This document shows, piece by piece, positions 15,977 to 24,339 of a stretch of 64,000 nt of DNA. This stretch comes from Cytobacillus depressus. GTDB taxonomy: Bacteria > Bacillota > Bacilli > Bacillales > Cytobacillaceae. The stretch is from the NCBI RefSeq assembly GCF_008923245.1, contig NZ_WBOS01000010.1, forward strand, positions 1 to 64,000, read 5' to 3'. How positions within the stretch are numbered: the stretch's first letter is position 1; the number at the start of each line of letters is the position of its first letter. A program made the position numbers and the translations under genes. The notes beneath the pieces were generated by a model that worked only from the letters and a program-made list of their open reading frames with translations, had not been told where the DNA came from and searched no databases.

Positions 15977-17638
15977 TTATTCAAAATAAGCCCATTTGTA
16001 TTGGACATCACCAAGTCCAGAAACATGAACACCTTTTAAGTTATCAACCTTTACCCAGCTTTGTGTGTAGAAGTAAATTGGCGCAACTGCCATTTCATCC
16101 ATAAAGATCGCTTCTGCATCTTTTAATAATTGTTGGCGCATCGCTGGATCGCCTTCAACGGCAGACTTATTAAGTAACTCTTTGAACTCTTTGTTTTCCC
16201 AGCCTGTATTGTTATTCCCGCCATCAGCATCACGGTACATTTCTAAGAAGTTGATTCCATCGTTAAAGTCACCTAACCAGCCTAAACGTCCAATTTGGTA
16301 ATCAAGTGAATGTAATTTATCTAAGTATACAGCCCACTCAGCATTTTCAAGCGTAACTTCAACACCTAGATTTTGTTTCCACATATCTTGGATCGCCTGT
16401 GCAATCTTTTGATGTGCTTCAGATGTATTGTAAGAAAGTGTTACAGCAGGGAATTCAGATACATCTTTATACCCAAGCTCTTCTAAGCCCTTTTGTAAAA
16501 ATTCTTTTGCTTTTTCAACATCATTGTCTGGGAAGTAACCCTTTTCATTTTCAGGGAACATGGATGGAGGTACAATCGCCATCGCTGGAAGCTGTTCTCC
16601 TTGAGTAATGTTGTCAATGAGTTCTTGACGGTTGATTGCATGAGCAAATGCTTTACGGATATTTACATTATTGAAAGGTTCAACCGTTGTGTTGAACTTG
16701 TAGTTGTAAACACCAGCAATAGCTTGAGTTGTTAAACGTCCTTGATCTTTAAGAACCTGCATGGCATCTGTAGGTAGATTACCAGTTGGCATTCCAGCCC
16801 AGTCAAGCTCCCCATTGTCGAACATAGAAAGTTCTGTATTTGGATCATTAATCATGATCATCTCAATGGTTTCTAATTTTCCAGCGCCAGCATCCCAGTA
16901 ATTTTCGCTCTTTTTAAGGACAATTTTATCACTATGAGACCATTCAGTCATAACGAAAGGTCCATTAGAAGTATAGTCATCTCCAGCATCGTTCGCCCAA
17001 TTCGGATTAGCTTCTGCTACCTTGCTGTTAATTGGAAAATAAGTATAGAACGCTGTTAGCTCTGTGAAGTATGGAGTCGGATTTTCTAGTGTAACTTCAA
17101 GCGTTTTCTCATCTATTGCTTTAACGCCAACTTCATCGAGTGATCCGTCAGCCGTGTTTGCTGCTTCTGCACCTTTAATATAATAAAGCTGGTAGGCATA
17201 CTCAGATTGATTCTTAGGGTCTAAAGCCCATTTCCAAGCATATTCAAAGTCATTTGCAGTTACAGGATCACCATTTGTCCACTGTGCATCACGTATAGTG
17301 AACGTATAAACCTTTTGGTCATCTGAAACTTCAATTTTTTCTGCTGCTGCCTCTACAGCGTTCCCTTCTTGGTTAATACGAGTTAGACCTTCGAAGGTTT
17401 GATTCAATACTGATCCTGAAGTTGTATCCTTCGCTAATCCAGGATGTAAAGATGGTGGTTCAGTATTAATGTTTATTCGTAAATTCTGTGGTACTTCAGC
17501 CGTTTCTTCTTGCTTTTCTCCACCATTTTCGTTGTTTTTTGGTGGTTCGGTAGTTGTTTTCTTGTCACCGCCGCATGCTGCAAGAAACATACTTAGAACG
17601 AGCAGCATACTAAATAAGACCGATAATCTCTTATTCAC
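15977..17638 (-). CDS. oppA: peptide ABC transporter substrate-binding lipoprotein, OppA type
   Basis: A lipoprotein (553 aa) of the oligopeptide-binding family (SBP_bac_5). The signal peptide has a lipobox, LAACGG, with the lipidated Cys near residue 22. It is followed by a Thr, Asn and Glu-rich linker and then the mature lobe beginning LRININTEPPSLHPG. The OppA features EWSHSDKIVLKKSENYWD and a late WLGDFNDG segment are present. No permease or ATPase is adjacent, so it must work with a transporter encoded elsewhere or act as a peptide sensor. The GTG start has GGGGG 7 bases upstream. Confidence 0.9.
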   Translation of the reverse strand: MNKRLSVLFSMLLVLSMFLAACGGDKKTTTEPPKNNENGGEKQEETAEVPQNLRININTEPPSLHPGLAKDTTSGSVLNQTFEGLTRINQEGNAVEAAAEKIEVSDDQKVYTFTIRDAQWTNGDPVTANDFEYAWKWALDPKNQSEYAYQLYYIKGAEAANTADGSLDEVGVKAIDEKTLEVTLENPTPYFTELTAFYTYFPINSKVAEANPNWANDAGDDYTSNGPFVMTEWSHSDKIVLKKSENYWDAGAGKLETIEMIMINDPNTELSMFDNGELDWAGMPTGNLPTDAMQVLKDQGRLTTQAIAGVYNYKFNTTVEPFNNVNIRKAFAHAINRQELIDNITQGEQLPAMAIVPPSMFPENEKGYFPDNDVEKAKEFLQKGLEELGYKDVSEFPAVTLSYNTSEAHQKIAQAIQDMWKQNLGVEVTLENAEWAVYLDKLHSLDYQIGRLGWLGDFNDGINFLEMYRDADGGNNNTGWENKEFKELLNKSAVEGDPAMRQQLLKDAEAIFMDEMAVAPIYFYTQSWVKVDNLKGVHVSGLGDVQYKWAYFE

Positions 17639-17862
17639 TTTATGACCCCCTTATTTGTTCCACAATCACTTTTCTATAACCCCATTTATCAAACGGCAAA
17701 AGCATTACTTTAAAACTATAGTTAAACACATAAATTAAGTATTATTACCTAAAAACTAACCGGGGTAATACAAAGAAAAGTCAATGTGTTACGATAATTA
17801 TAAGTATTCTAAAAATATGAATCAAGCTATTTTTAAACACAAGAAAAAATTTTTAGATTTAC

Positions 17863-17891
17863 TTGACTATTTAAAATAGACTGTTTATAAT
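17863..17891 (+). promoter_or_regulatory. sigma-A promoter of the T-box transcript
   Basis: TTGACT (17863-17868) and TATAAT (17886-17891) are separated by 17 bp. The boxes lie just upstream of the T-box leader and point along the plus strand. Transcription would begin near 17898. Confidence 0.85.
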
Positions 17892-17919
17892 ATTCTCAAC
17901 CTTAACATCATAATATTTT

Positions 17920-18240
17920 TTCCAAGCAATGAAGAGGAAAAGTAAGATTAAGTAATTTTTCACAGAGAGCTTCGGTAGCTGAAAAGAAGCAAAAGTTCTA
18001 ATCTGAACAATGGCCTCCGAGCTTCGTGCTGAACGTATTGACTTTTTACTTTAAGCAATATTAGTAGGTTCCGACGAGATTTGGTACTCGTTATCAATAC
18101 CACAGTATAAAGGGCTTTATTTTTTGGGCTCTCGTACTTGCAGAGGCTGTATTGCGTGAGCATACAGTAAATTAAGGTGGTACCACGTGAGATATAAACC
18201 GCGTCCTTATCTATTTTTATAGATACAGACGCGGTTTTTT
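17920..18240 (+). promoter_or_regulatory. methionine-specific T-box riboswitch
   Basis: This is a tRNA-sensing leader. Stem I has AGATTA (17944-17949) paired with TAATCT at 17999-18004. Its terminal hairpin carries the AGAGAGC start and the conserved GGTAGCTGAAAA loop. The specifier is read as AUG at 18010-18012: after it come one purine, CCTCC and GAGC, the same layout as in well-studied T-boxes, and CCTC can pair with the GAGG of the 5' base. AGTAGG lies downstream. The antiterminator bulge is AAGGTGGTACCACG (18174-18187). A terminator with stem 18196-18205/18228-18237 and a T-run ends the element. Uncharged methionyl-tRNA should allow read-through. Confidence 0.88.
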
Positions 18241-18326
18241 GTGTTTTTAGGGGGTTGATCTGGAAAGCATGAATCTGCATCTAATTTAATTTATTTTTCA
18301 AAATCATAAAAATGGAGGAATTTATT

Positions 18327-18602
18327 ATGTGTAATAATTTATTAATTTTACAATCAGACTTTGGTGTGAGTGATGGTGCAGTAAGTGCAATGTATGGAGT
18401 GGCCCTTTCCGTGAATCCTAATCTTAAAGTTTATGACCTAACTCACGATATTCCGCAATATAATATATGGGAAGCATCTTATCGCCTTTATCAAACCATT
18501 TCTTATTGGCCCGAAGGATCTGTATTTGTATCAGTCGTTGACCCAGGTGTTGGGTCTGAACGAAGAAGCACTGTCGTGAAAACGGCTAAAAAATTAATCT
18601 AA
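18327..18602 (+). pseudogene. truncated SAM hydroxide adenosyltransferase (DUF62)
   Basis: The first 91 residues match the N-terminal domain of S-adenosyl-L-methionine hydroxide adenosyltransferases: LILQSDFGVSDGAVSAMYGV, then DLTHDIPQYNIWEASYRL, and FVSVVDPGVG. Family proteins are usually 260-290 aa. Here the frame stops at 18602, directly against the 3' end of the convergent glcD gene, so two thirds of the protein, including the C-terminal substrate pocket, are lost. The ATG at 18327 has GGAGG upstream. Promoter, T-box and ribosome site are intact. The product is probably inactive. Confidence 0.85.
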
Positions 18603-19952
18603 AAATATTTTCCCCGGATTCAACAAACAATCCGGATCGAGCATTCGCTTCATTTGCTTCATAATGGCTACCGCTGCACCATGCTCCGTTTCTTGAAATT
18701 TCATCTTGCCGAGCCCAACTCCATGTTCACCTGTACATGTGCCTCCAACTTCAATTGCCCTTAAAGCAAGTGCTTCATTCGTATACTCTGCCTTTTCCTT
18801 TTCACCTGCCACATTCGGATCATAAATAATAATGGTATGAAAGTTCCCATCACCGACATGCCCCAATACGCCGCCAGTCAATCCACTTTCATCAATTAAC
18901 TTTCTTGCAAATTCGACTAGTTCCGCCAAACGAGAAATGGGCACACACACATCCGCCCCCGTAGTAGACATTCCTTTAACATGCTGGTAAGCATACGCCA
19001 TTTCATGGCGTGCTTTCCAAATCTCCATCCGTTCTTTCGATCCGCTTGCTACTTCCCAATTTTCACAGCCAAGGTCACGCATTAATTGTTCTGCTAGTTT
19101 TGACTCTTCCTCTACTGCTCTCATTGTGCCCGCAAATTCAAAAAACAAGGAATGACATACCGGAAAACCGTAGCCTCCGTATTGATTCACTTGTGAGATG
19201 CTATCCTCATCCACTAGCTCCATACGCATCACAGGAATACCACTTAGCAAAATGGTCTGAGCTGCCTCCGCGCATGCTTTCGGCGTATCAAATGTGCATC
19301 GAGCCGCCACTGTATGTTCAGGAATCCCATGTAGCCGTAATGTTATTTCTGTAATGATGCCTAACGTACCCTCTGAACCGGCAAACAGTCCTGTCAAATG
19401 ATAGCCTGAAGACGATTTCTTAGCATTTGTACCAGTGTGAATCACTGTGCCATCAGCTAAAACTACTTCTAAATCAAGCAATTGATCTCGAGTCGATCCA
19501 TATCGTACAGCTGTCGTGCCGCTCGCATTTGTTGCGACCATACCTCCAATAGTCGCATCTGCTCCTGGATCGATTGGGAACATCAAGCCATGCCGGTTCA
19601 CTATTTTATTTAATTGCAAACGCGTTATTCCCGGCTGCACAGTAATCACTAAATCCTCAGGTGAAAACTTTACGACATTATTCATTCTTTCAAAATTAAT
19701 AGATATCCCCTTTTTTATAGGAATCACTTGACCTTCTAAGCCTGATCCAGCCCCAAATGGCGTTACAGGAACTTTAAACTCACGGGCTACAGCCATGATT
19801 ATTTCAACATCTTTCCTGCCTTCGGGAAAACAGACGACATCTGGCTCTACCGCTTGATGAGACGATTCATCATGGCTATGACGATACAATTCAGTTTCAC
19901 TTTGGCTTACCTTTTCACTTCCAAGACGCTCGATAAGTTGTTGAATAAACAA
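18594..19952 (-). CDS. glcD: FAD-linked 2-hydroxyacid oxidase, GlcD type
   Basis: A flavoprotein (about 452 aa) of the vanillyl-alcohol-oxidase fold that oxidises D-2-hydroxyacids such as glycolate or D-lactate. The FAD-binding half has VTPFGAGSGLEGQ and the PGADATIGGMVATNASG loop. The C-terminal half has the metal/substrate motifs HVGDGNFH and GEHGVGLGK, and ends LNPGKIFLD. A TTG start at 19952 fits GGAAGG 8 bases upstream. It is divergent from the GntR-type gene, and its 3' end abuts the truncated SAM adenosyltransferase. Electrons probably pass to the respiratory chain. No GlcE or GlcF subunits are adjacent. Confidence 0.9.
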   Translation of the reverse strand: MFIQQLIERLGSEKVSQSETELYRHSHDESSHQAVEPDVVCFPEGRKDVEIIMAVAREFKVPVTPFGAGSGLEGQVIPIKKGISINFERMNNVVKFSPEDLVITVQPGITRLQLNKIVNRHGLMFPIDPGADATIGGMVATNASGTTAVRYGSTRDQLLDLEVVLADGTVIHTGTNAKKSSSGYHLTGLFAGSEGTLGIITEITLRLHGIPEHTVAARCTFDTPKACAEAAQTILLSGIPVMRMELVDEDSISQVNQYGGYGFPVCHSLFFEFAGTMRAVEEESKLAEQLMRDLGCENWEVASGSKERMEIWKARHEMAYAYQHVKGMSTTGADVCVPISRLAELVEFARKLIDESGLTGGVLGHVGDGNFHTIIIYDPNVAGEKEKAEYTNEALALRAIEVGGTCTGEHGVGLGKMKFQETEHGAAVAIMKQMKRMLDPDCLLNPGKIFLD

Positions 19953-20068
19953 TAAAAACACCTTCCATTATTAAAATTTCCATTTAAAAGTAGATTATCA
20001 TAATTGCTAACTCTTTCAAATTATTAAAATATTTATATTTACAAATAGATTACAATAATTTAATATTT

Positions 20069-20085
20069 CTGTATACAGTATACTG
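20069..20085. promoter_or_regulatory. candidate GntR operator: two overlapping palindromes
   Basis: CTGTATACAG (20069-20078) and CAGTATACTG (20076-20085) are perfect 10-bp palindromes that overlap by three bases. They lie in the divergent spacer between glcD and the FCD/GntR gene, next to its likely promoter. GTATAC-centred palindromes are typical sites of FCD-type GntR regulators. The site could control both genes. Confidence 0.6.
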
Positions 20086-20113
20086 AATACAACAAAAAGA
20101 AAGGGGGAGTAAC

Positions 20114-20791
20114 TTGAAAAAACTGATTCAAAATGTGTCACTGGCTGATCAAGCATACAACTTATTAAAGAAAGCCATCGTATCAGCCGAACTTGCACCC
20201 AAAGAAGAACTACCCGAGGAAAAACTAGCAGCAGATCTAGGCATTAGCCGCACTCCACTTCGAGAGGCGCTAAAACGATTAGCGATGGAAGGCTTAATCG
20301 TACTGCAAAAAGGACGCCCTGCTACCGTTGCTACATTTACAAAAGAAGATTCTCTTGAATACATGGAGCTGCGGAAAGTACTTGAGATTTTTAATATCGA
20401 GAAAATCATGCCTATCGTAGATGAAACCTTAATTGAAGAATTAAAGGATAATTTAAAGTTCCAACAAGAAGCGGTTGAAAACAATCATTATCATGACTTC
20501 ATCGAATACGACCGTGAATTCCACCTTATTCTTGCCTCAAGAAACAACAACACGAAATACCAAGAAATGATTCATCACATGAATACAGGGGTCAATCGCG
20601 CATTCCTGTTATTATCAACCACTCTGAAAGTAAGTGCTTACGAAGCCTACGAAGAACATGTAAAATTCATTGAAGCTCTTGAATTGAAGGATGTAGCGTT
20701 AGCCAAGGAAAAAATGTATGAGCATTTTCAAAATGTAGAAAAAAGATTCTTAAGCCTTTTCCGCAATGAGGAAAGCGAGGAAAACGAATAA
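20114..20791 (+). CDS. GntR family transcriptional regulator, FCD subfamily
   Basis: A 225-aa regulator with an N-terminal winged helix (AYNLLKKAIVSAEL, then LGISRTPLREALKRLAMEGL) and a C-terminal all-helical FCD ligand domain. The FCD metal-binding residues appear as D in YDREFHLIL, H in the same motif, and later His residues in YEEHVKFIEAL. Ligands of this subfamily are usually carboxylates such as lactate or glycolate. The TTG start has AAGGGGGAG upstream. It is placed between glcD and the catabolic genes, so it probably regulates them. Confidence 0.9.
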   Translation: MKKLIQNVSLADQAYNLLKKAIVSAELAPKEELPEEKLAADLGISRTPLREALKRLAMEGLIVLQKGRPATVATFTKEDSLEYMELRKVLEIFNIEKIMPIVDETLIEELKDNLKFQQEAVENNHYHDFIEYDREFHLILASRNNNTKYQEMIHHMNTGVNRAFLLLSTTLKVSAYEAYEEHVKFIEALELKDVALAKEKMYEHFQNVEKRFLSLFRNEESEENE

Positions 20792-20843
20792 AAGAATCCT
20801 CGCTCTTTATATTTTAGGTGGTGGCAATAGTACACCGTATCAG

Positions 20844-20857
20844 ATTTGTATACAAAT
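20844..20857. promoter_or_regulatory. candidate GntR operator before the RraA-like gene
   Basis: ATTTGTATACAAAT is a perfect 14-bp palindrome with the same GTATAC core as the site at 20069-20085. It lies 37 bases before the likely start of the next operon, where a repressor would block transcription. Confidence 0.6.
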
Positions 20858-20893
20858 ACAAAGGGTAGCTGAAATGAAAGGGGAATGATAATA

Positions 20894-21577
20894 ATGATGA
20901 AAATCAATTCAATGATTCAAAGACCAAACTCGCAAATAATAAAGGAATTAGGAGCAATTTCTCCGAGTGATTATGGACACGATATTAATTTCCAATTAAT
21001 CAGTGCAAGAAAAATTAAGCCGCTATTCCCTATCGAAAACACTTTTGCCGGCCCAGCGATAACTGTAAGGATCCCCCCTAATGATGGGTTATTAGTAAAT
21101 AAAGCGCTCGATCTTGTGCAGCCTGGTGATGTTGTTGTCATCGATATGAATGAAGAAGAACGTTTCGCATGTTGGGGGGAAATTACGACAAAAATTGCTA
21201 TGGAAAAAGGCGCTATCGCCGCTATTATAAACGGACCAGTTACAGATACAAAAGTAATTACGGATCTCCAATTTAATGTATTTTCTTATGCAGTTTCTCC
21301 TTTAACAACTAAAGTGTATAGTCTTGATGGCGATGTGAACGTACCAGTATCTATCTCGGGATGCATCATTAATCCTGGCGATATTATTGTCGGAAGTAAC
21401 GATGGATTGTTGGTAGTACCACAGGAAGAAGCTTTAGCGTATCTAGAAATTGGTAAAAAGGAACAAGAAGCTGATGATAAACGCCGTGAAGATTTAGAAC
21501 GGTTGGGTGCAGAGAATTATCTACGTCGCTTCGACCCACTTTGGAACGAGATGTTAGAAAAGCATAAAAACAACTAA
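20894..21577 (+). CDS. RraA-like / HMG-aldolase family protein
   Basis: A protein of about 227 aa with the fold shared by RraA and 4-hydroxy-4-methyl-2-oxoglutarate/oxaloacetate aldolases. The visible family motifs are TFAGPAITVR, QPGDVVVIDM, the GAIAAIINGPVTD segment and VNPGDIIVGSNDGLLVVP-like strands. The metal-binding Asp is present (TD, near residue 121 of the long form). The Arg that normally precedes it in G-x-x-R-D, and which positions the substrate in HMG aldolases, is replaced by Thr. Aldolase activity is therefore doubtful, and a different substrate or function is possible. The ATG at 20894 has AAGGGG upstream. It is the first gene of a probable operon with the transporter and aminotransferase. 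Confidence 0.8.
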   Translation: MMKINSMIQRPNSQIIKELGAISPSDYGHDINFQLISARKIKPLFPIENTFAGPAITVRIPPNDGLLVNKALDLVQPGDVVVIDMNEEERFACWGEITTKIAMEKGAIAAIINGPVTDTKVITDLQFNVFSYAVSPLTTKVYSLDGDVNVPVSISGCIINPGDIIVGSNDGLLVVPQEEALAYLEIGKKEQEADDKRREDLERLGAENYLRRFDPLWNEMLEKHKNN

Positions 21578-21653
21578 TTTAATAGGTTTTCATATGTAAA
21601 TTTCAATACCTTAAACTGTTTTTTACGAATTTACCGAAAAGGGAGAGGGTAAG

Positions 21654-22973
21654 ATGGGGAATTTATCGGCTGAAAAACAATTAGATACCTCTAAAGAATT
21701 ACCGACAAAAGAGAAAAAGATAGGGTTGCGCTGGGGACTTGCTTTTGTCTTTTTTATCGTCGGATTTATTGCTTACATGGACCGTGCCAACATTTCAATT
21801 GTAGCAATACCAATGATGGAACACTTTGGTATGGATAAGGTTCAATTTGGATTATTGGGTTCACTCTTTTACCTTGGATACTGTTTCGCCCAAATTCCAG
21901 GCGGAATGCTTGCTGAGAGATTTGGTGCGAGGAATATAGTGACCATCGCTATTACATGGTGGTCGATATTTACAGCCGTAACAGCCGCTTCCGTCAATTA
22001 TGTTGTATTATGTGTTGTTAGATTTTTCTTTGGAGCTGGAGAAGGTCCGATGTACCCAGGGAATGCCGTATTTAACTCTTACTGGTTTCAAAGGCATGAA
22101 AAGGGACGCGCGGCTAGCGCATTATTAGCTGGTTCTTTCTTTGGACCCGTTTTAGCTCCCGGGATTTCAGTAGCAATTCTAGCATGGTTTGGTTGGCAAT
22201 GGGTATTTTATATTTTTGGTATTCTAGGCATAGTGATTGCACTTGTTTGGTATTTCATAGGGCGTGATAAACCAGAGAATCACCCATGGATTTCCGAAAG
22301 TGAAAAATCGCTTATTATCAAAAACCGAGATATTAGTAGTTCAGAAAAAAAATCTGCACCTTGGAAGCTGTATCTAAAAAACATACGTTTCTGGGCAGTA
22401 GGGGTTCAATACCTTGTTGTAATTTACATGAACACTTTCTTCTTAACATGGTTACCTACCTATTTGATAGAGGCTCGAAATTTCTCCCTAAAAGAAATGG
22501 GATTTGCTGCAAGTTTCCCTTGGTTAGCTATCTGCCTTTCAGTTCTAATCGGAGGCGCTGTTTCAGATAAAATTCTACAAAAAACAAACTCACGTATGAA
22601 AGCCCGTGGAGGAATGGCCATTTTAGGATTCGCTTTTTTCATTGCGGGATTGTATTTCGCAGCATACGCTGTTAGTCCTTGGATGAATGTTCTATGGTTG
22701 ACCGTAGCACTTGGAGCATTAGGACTCCCTATCGTTGCTTCTTGGGCCATCGCAAACGATTTAGGGCAGGAATTTGCTGGTTCTGTTAGTGGATGGATGA
22801 ATACTTGGGGAAGTATCGGGGGAATCACCTCTCCTATTATTTGTGGATGGTTTGCTCAAGAAATGGGTTGGAATGTTACCCTTTTAATTAACATTTTCCC
22901 TGTCATATTTGCTGCTTTGTTATGGTTCTTTATCAAACCTGATAAACCGTTAGTTCAGTTAGAAAATAAATAG
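21654..22973 (+). CDS. MFS transporter, anion:cation symporter family
   Basis: A 439-aa twelve-helix transporter of the ACS family (hexuronate, galactonate, glucarate, tartrate carriers). The signatures include YMDRANISI in the first helix region, QIPGGMLAERFGARN after helix 2, FFGAGEGPMYPGN in helix 4, and a DKPENHPWI linker. Carboxylate uptake with protons is the family role. It lies 76 bases after the RraA-like gene, with AGGGAGAGGG before the ATG, and probably imports the substrate of this catabolic cluster. Confidence 0.88.
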   Translation: MGNLSAEKQLDTSKELPTKEKKIGLRWGLAFVFFIVGFIAYMDRANISIVAIPMMEHFGMDKVQFGLLGSLFYLGYCFAQIPGGMLAERFGARNIVTIAITWWSIFTAVTAASVNYVVLCVVRFFFGAGEGPMYPGNAVFNSYWFQRHEKGRAASALLAGSFFGPVLAPGISVAILAWFGWQWVFYIFGILGIVIALVWYFIGRDKPENHPWISESEKSLIIKNRDISSSEKKSAPWKLYLKNIRFWAVGVQYLVVIYMNTFFLTWLPTYLIEARNFSLKEMGFAASFPWLAICLSVLIGGAVSDKILQKTNSRMKARGGMAILGFAFFIAGLYFAAYAVSPWMNVLWLTVALGALGLPIVASWAIANDLGQEFAGSVSGWMNTWGSIGGITSPIICGWFAQEMGWNVTLLINIFPVIFAALLWFFIKPDKPLVQLENK

Positions 22974-23098
22974 AAGTTCACACAGCTTCTATTATCCAGA
23001 TGACATACTGTATAGCTACCTATTACTTTAGTGTATTGGGTGCAAGATTTGAGTTAAAAATGAAAAAAATAATGATTACATCAAGAAAGGTGAAAAGC

Positions 23099-24283
23099 AT
23101 GCCATTATCCATTAATCTTAGGGCAAAGGAATTGGAGGTTCCTGGAATTAGGCAATTTGCCAATCAACTCATTCATTTCCCTGACGCTGTCAATCTAACA
23201 ATCGGGCAACCAGATTTTCCAACTCCTGATGCTATTAAAGACGCGGGTATTCGTGCCATCAAAAGCAACCAAACAGGCTATTCCCATAATGCTGGATTAC
23301 TAGAATTACGGCAGGCCGCCGCTTCTTTTTTCGAAGATACTTACGGATTTTCTTACGACCCGGAAACGGAAATCATCGTGACAAATGGAGCAAGCGAGGG
23401 TATTGATTCTGTTTTCCGAACGATCCTTGAAGAAGGCGATGAAGTCATCATCCCTGCCCCCATTTATTCGGGGTATGAGCCCATTATCGAATTATGCGGG
23501 GCAAAGGTTGTTTACTTCAATACATCGGACACGGGCTTTCTCCCATCACCGGAACGTTTGAAAGCAATGATTACGCCGAAAACGAAGGCCATATTAATGA
23601 ATTACCCATCGAATCCGATCGGGATTACATTAGAATCCGATTTAATGGACAGTTTGGTAAGCATTTTAGAAAACGAAGAAATTTATATTTTGTCAGATGA
23701 GATTTATAGTGAAAATACGTTTGTTGGCAAGCATCGCTCGTTCGCATCGTATCCACAGCTCCGTAACCGCTTGTTTCTAATTCATGGGCTATCGAAATCT
23801 CATTCGATGACAGGATGGCGAATTGGTTTTGTTTTCGGGCCTGAAAAATTAATGCATCACGTTTTAAACGTCCATTTGTATAATTCCATTTGTGCATCAT
23901 TGCCAAGCCAATATGCGGGAATTGAAGCATTGACTGCTTGCCGGGATGTACCTGCCAAGATGAATATTGTATATATAAAGCGCAGGGACTACGTCTTTGA
24001 TCGGCTTACAACCATGGGACTTGATGTCGTAAAACCAAATGGGGCTTTCTATATCTTCCCTTCGATTAAAAAGTTTGGAATGCCGTCGTATGAATTTGCC
24101 ACAAAACTGCTTCACGAAGGTGGAGTAGCAGTCGTTCCAGGCAGCACGTTTACTGAACATGGAGAAGGCTATATCCGTATCTCCTATGCTTATGCGATGC
24201 CGATGTTAGAAAAAGGAATGGACCGACTCGAGCAGTTTATTGCATCATTAAAAAAGAGGCCTGATCACAAAGTTAGTATCTAG
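23099..24283 (+). CDS. patA: pyridoxal-phosphate aminotransferase, class I/II
   Basis: A cytosolic fold-type I aminotransferase (about 394 aa) close to Bacillus aminotransferase A (PatA). TIGQPDFPTPD is near residue 37. Cofactor contacts include YSHNAGLLELR, TNGASEGID and NYPSNPIG. The Schiff-base lysine lies in LSKSHSMTGWRIGF, and R in YIRISYA is the carboxylate contact. The start at 23099 follows AAAGGTG. The frame runs 33 codons further upstream without a ribosome site. It transaminates amino acids to 2-oxoacids; the exact substrate is not clear. The gene symbol is by resemblance. Confidence 0.85.
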   Translation: MPLSINLRAKELEVPGIRQFANQLIHFPDAVNLTIGQPDFPTPDAIKDAGIRAIKSNQTGYSHNAGLLELRQAAASFFEDTYGFSYDPETEIIVTNGASEGIDSVFRTILEEGDEVIIPAPIYSGYEPIIELCGAKVVYFNTSDTGFLPSPERLKAMITPKTKAILMNYPSNPIGITLESDLMDSLVSILENEEIYILSDEIYSENTFVGKHRSFASYPQLRNRLFLIHGLSKSHSMTGWRIGFVFGPEKLMHHVLNVHLYNSICASLPSQYAGIEALTACRDVPAKMNIVYIKRRDYVFDRLTTMGLDVVKPNGAFYIFPSIKKFGMPSYEFATKLLHEGGVAVVPGSTFTEHGEGYIRISYAYAMPMLEKGMDRLEQFIASLKKRPDHKVSI

Positions 24284-24339
24284 GTTTCTTATTTAAATGA
24301 ATGATCCCAAAATTTTTCACGTAAAAAGGAGCTATTAAA

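Noticed and set aside
18010-18012. Other T-box specifier readings (UAC, UUU, CUU near 18045)
   Set aside because: These codons do not sit at the fixed distance before the GAGC element. AUG does, and its flanking CCTC pairs with the 5' GAGG.
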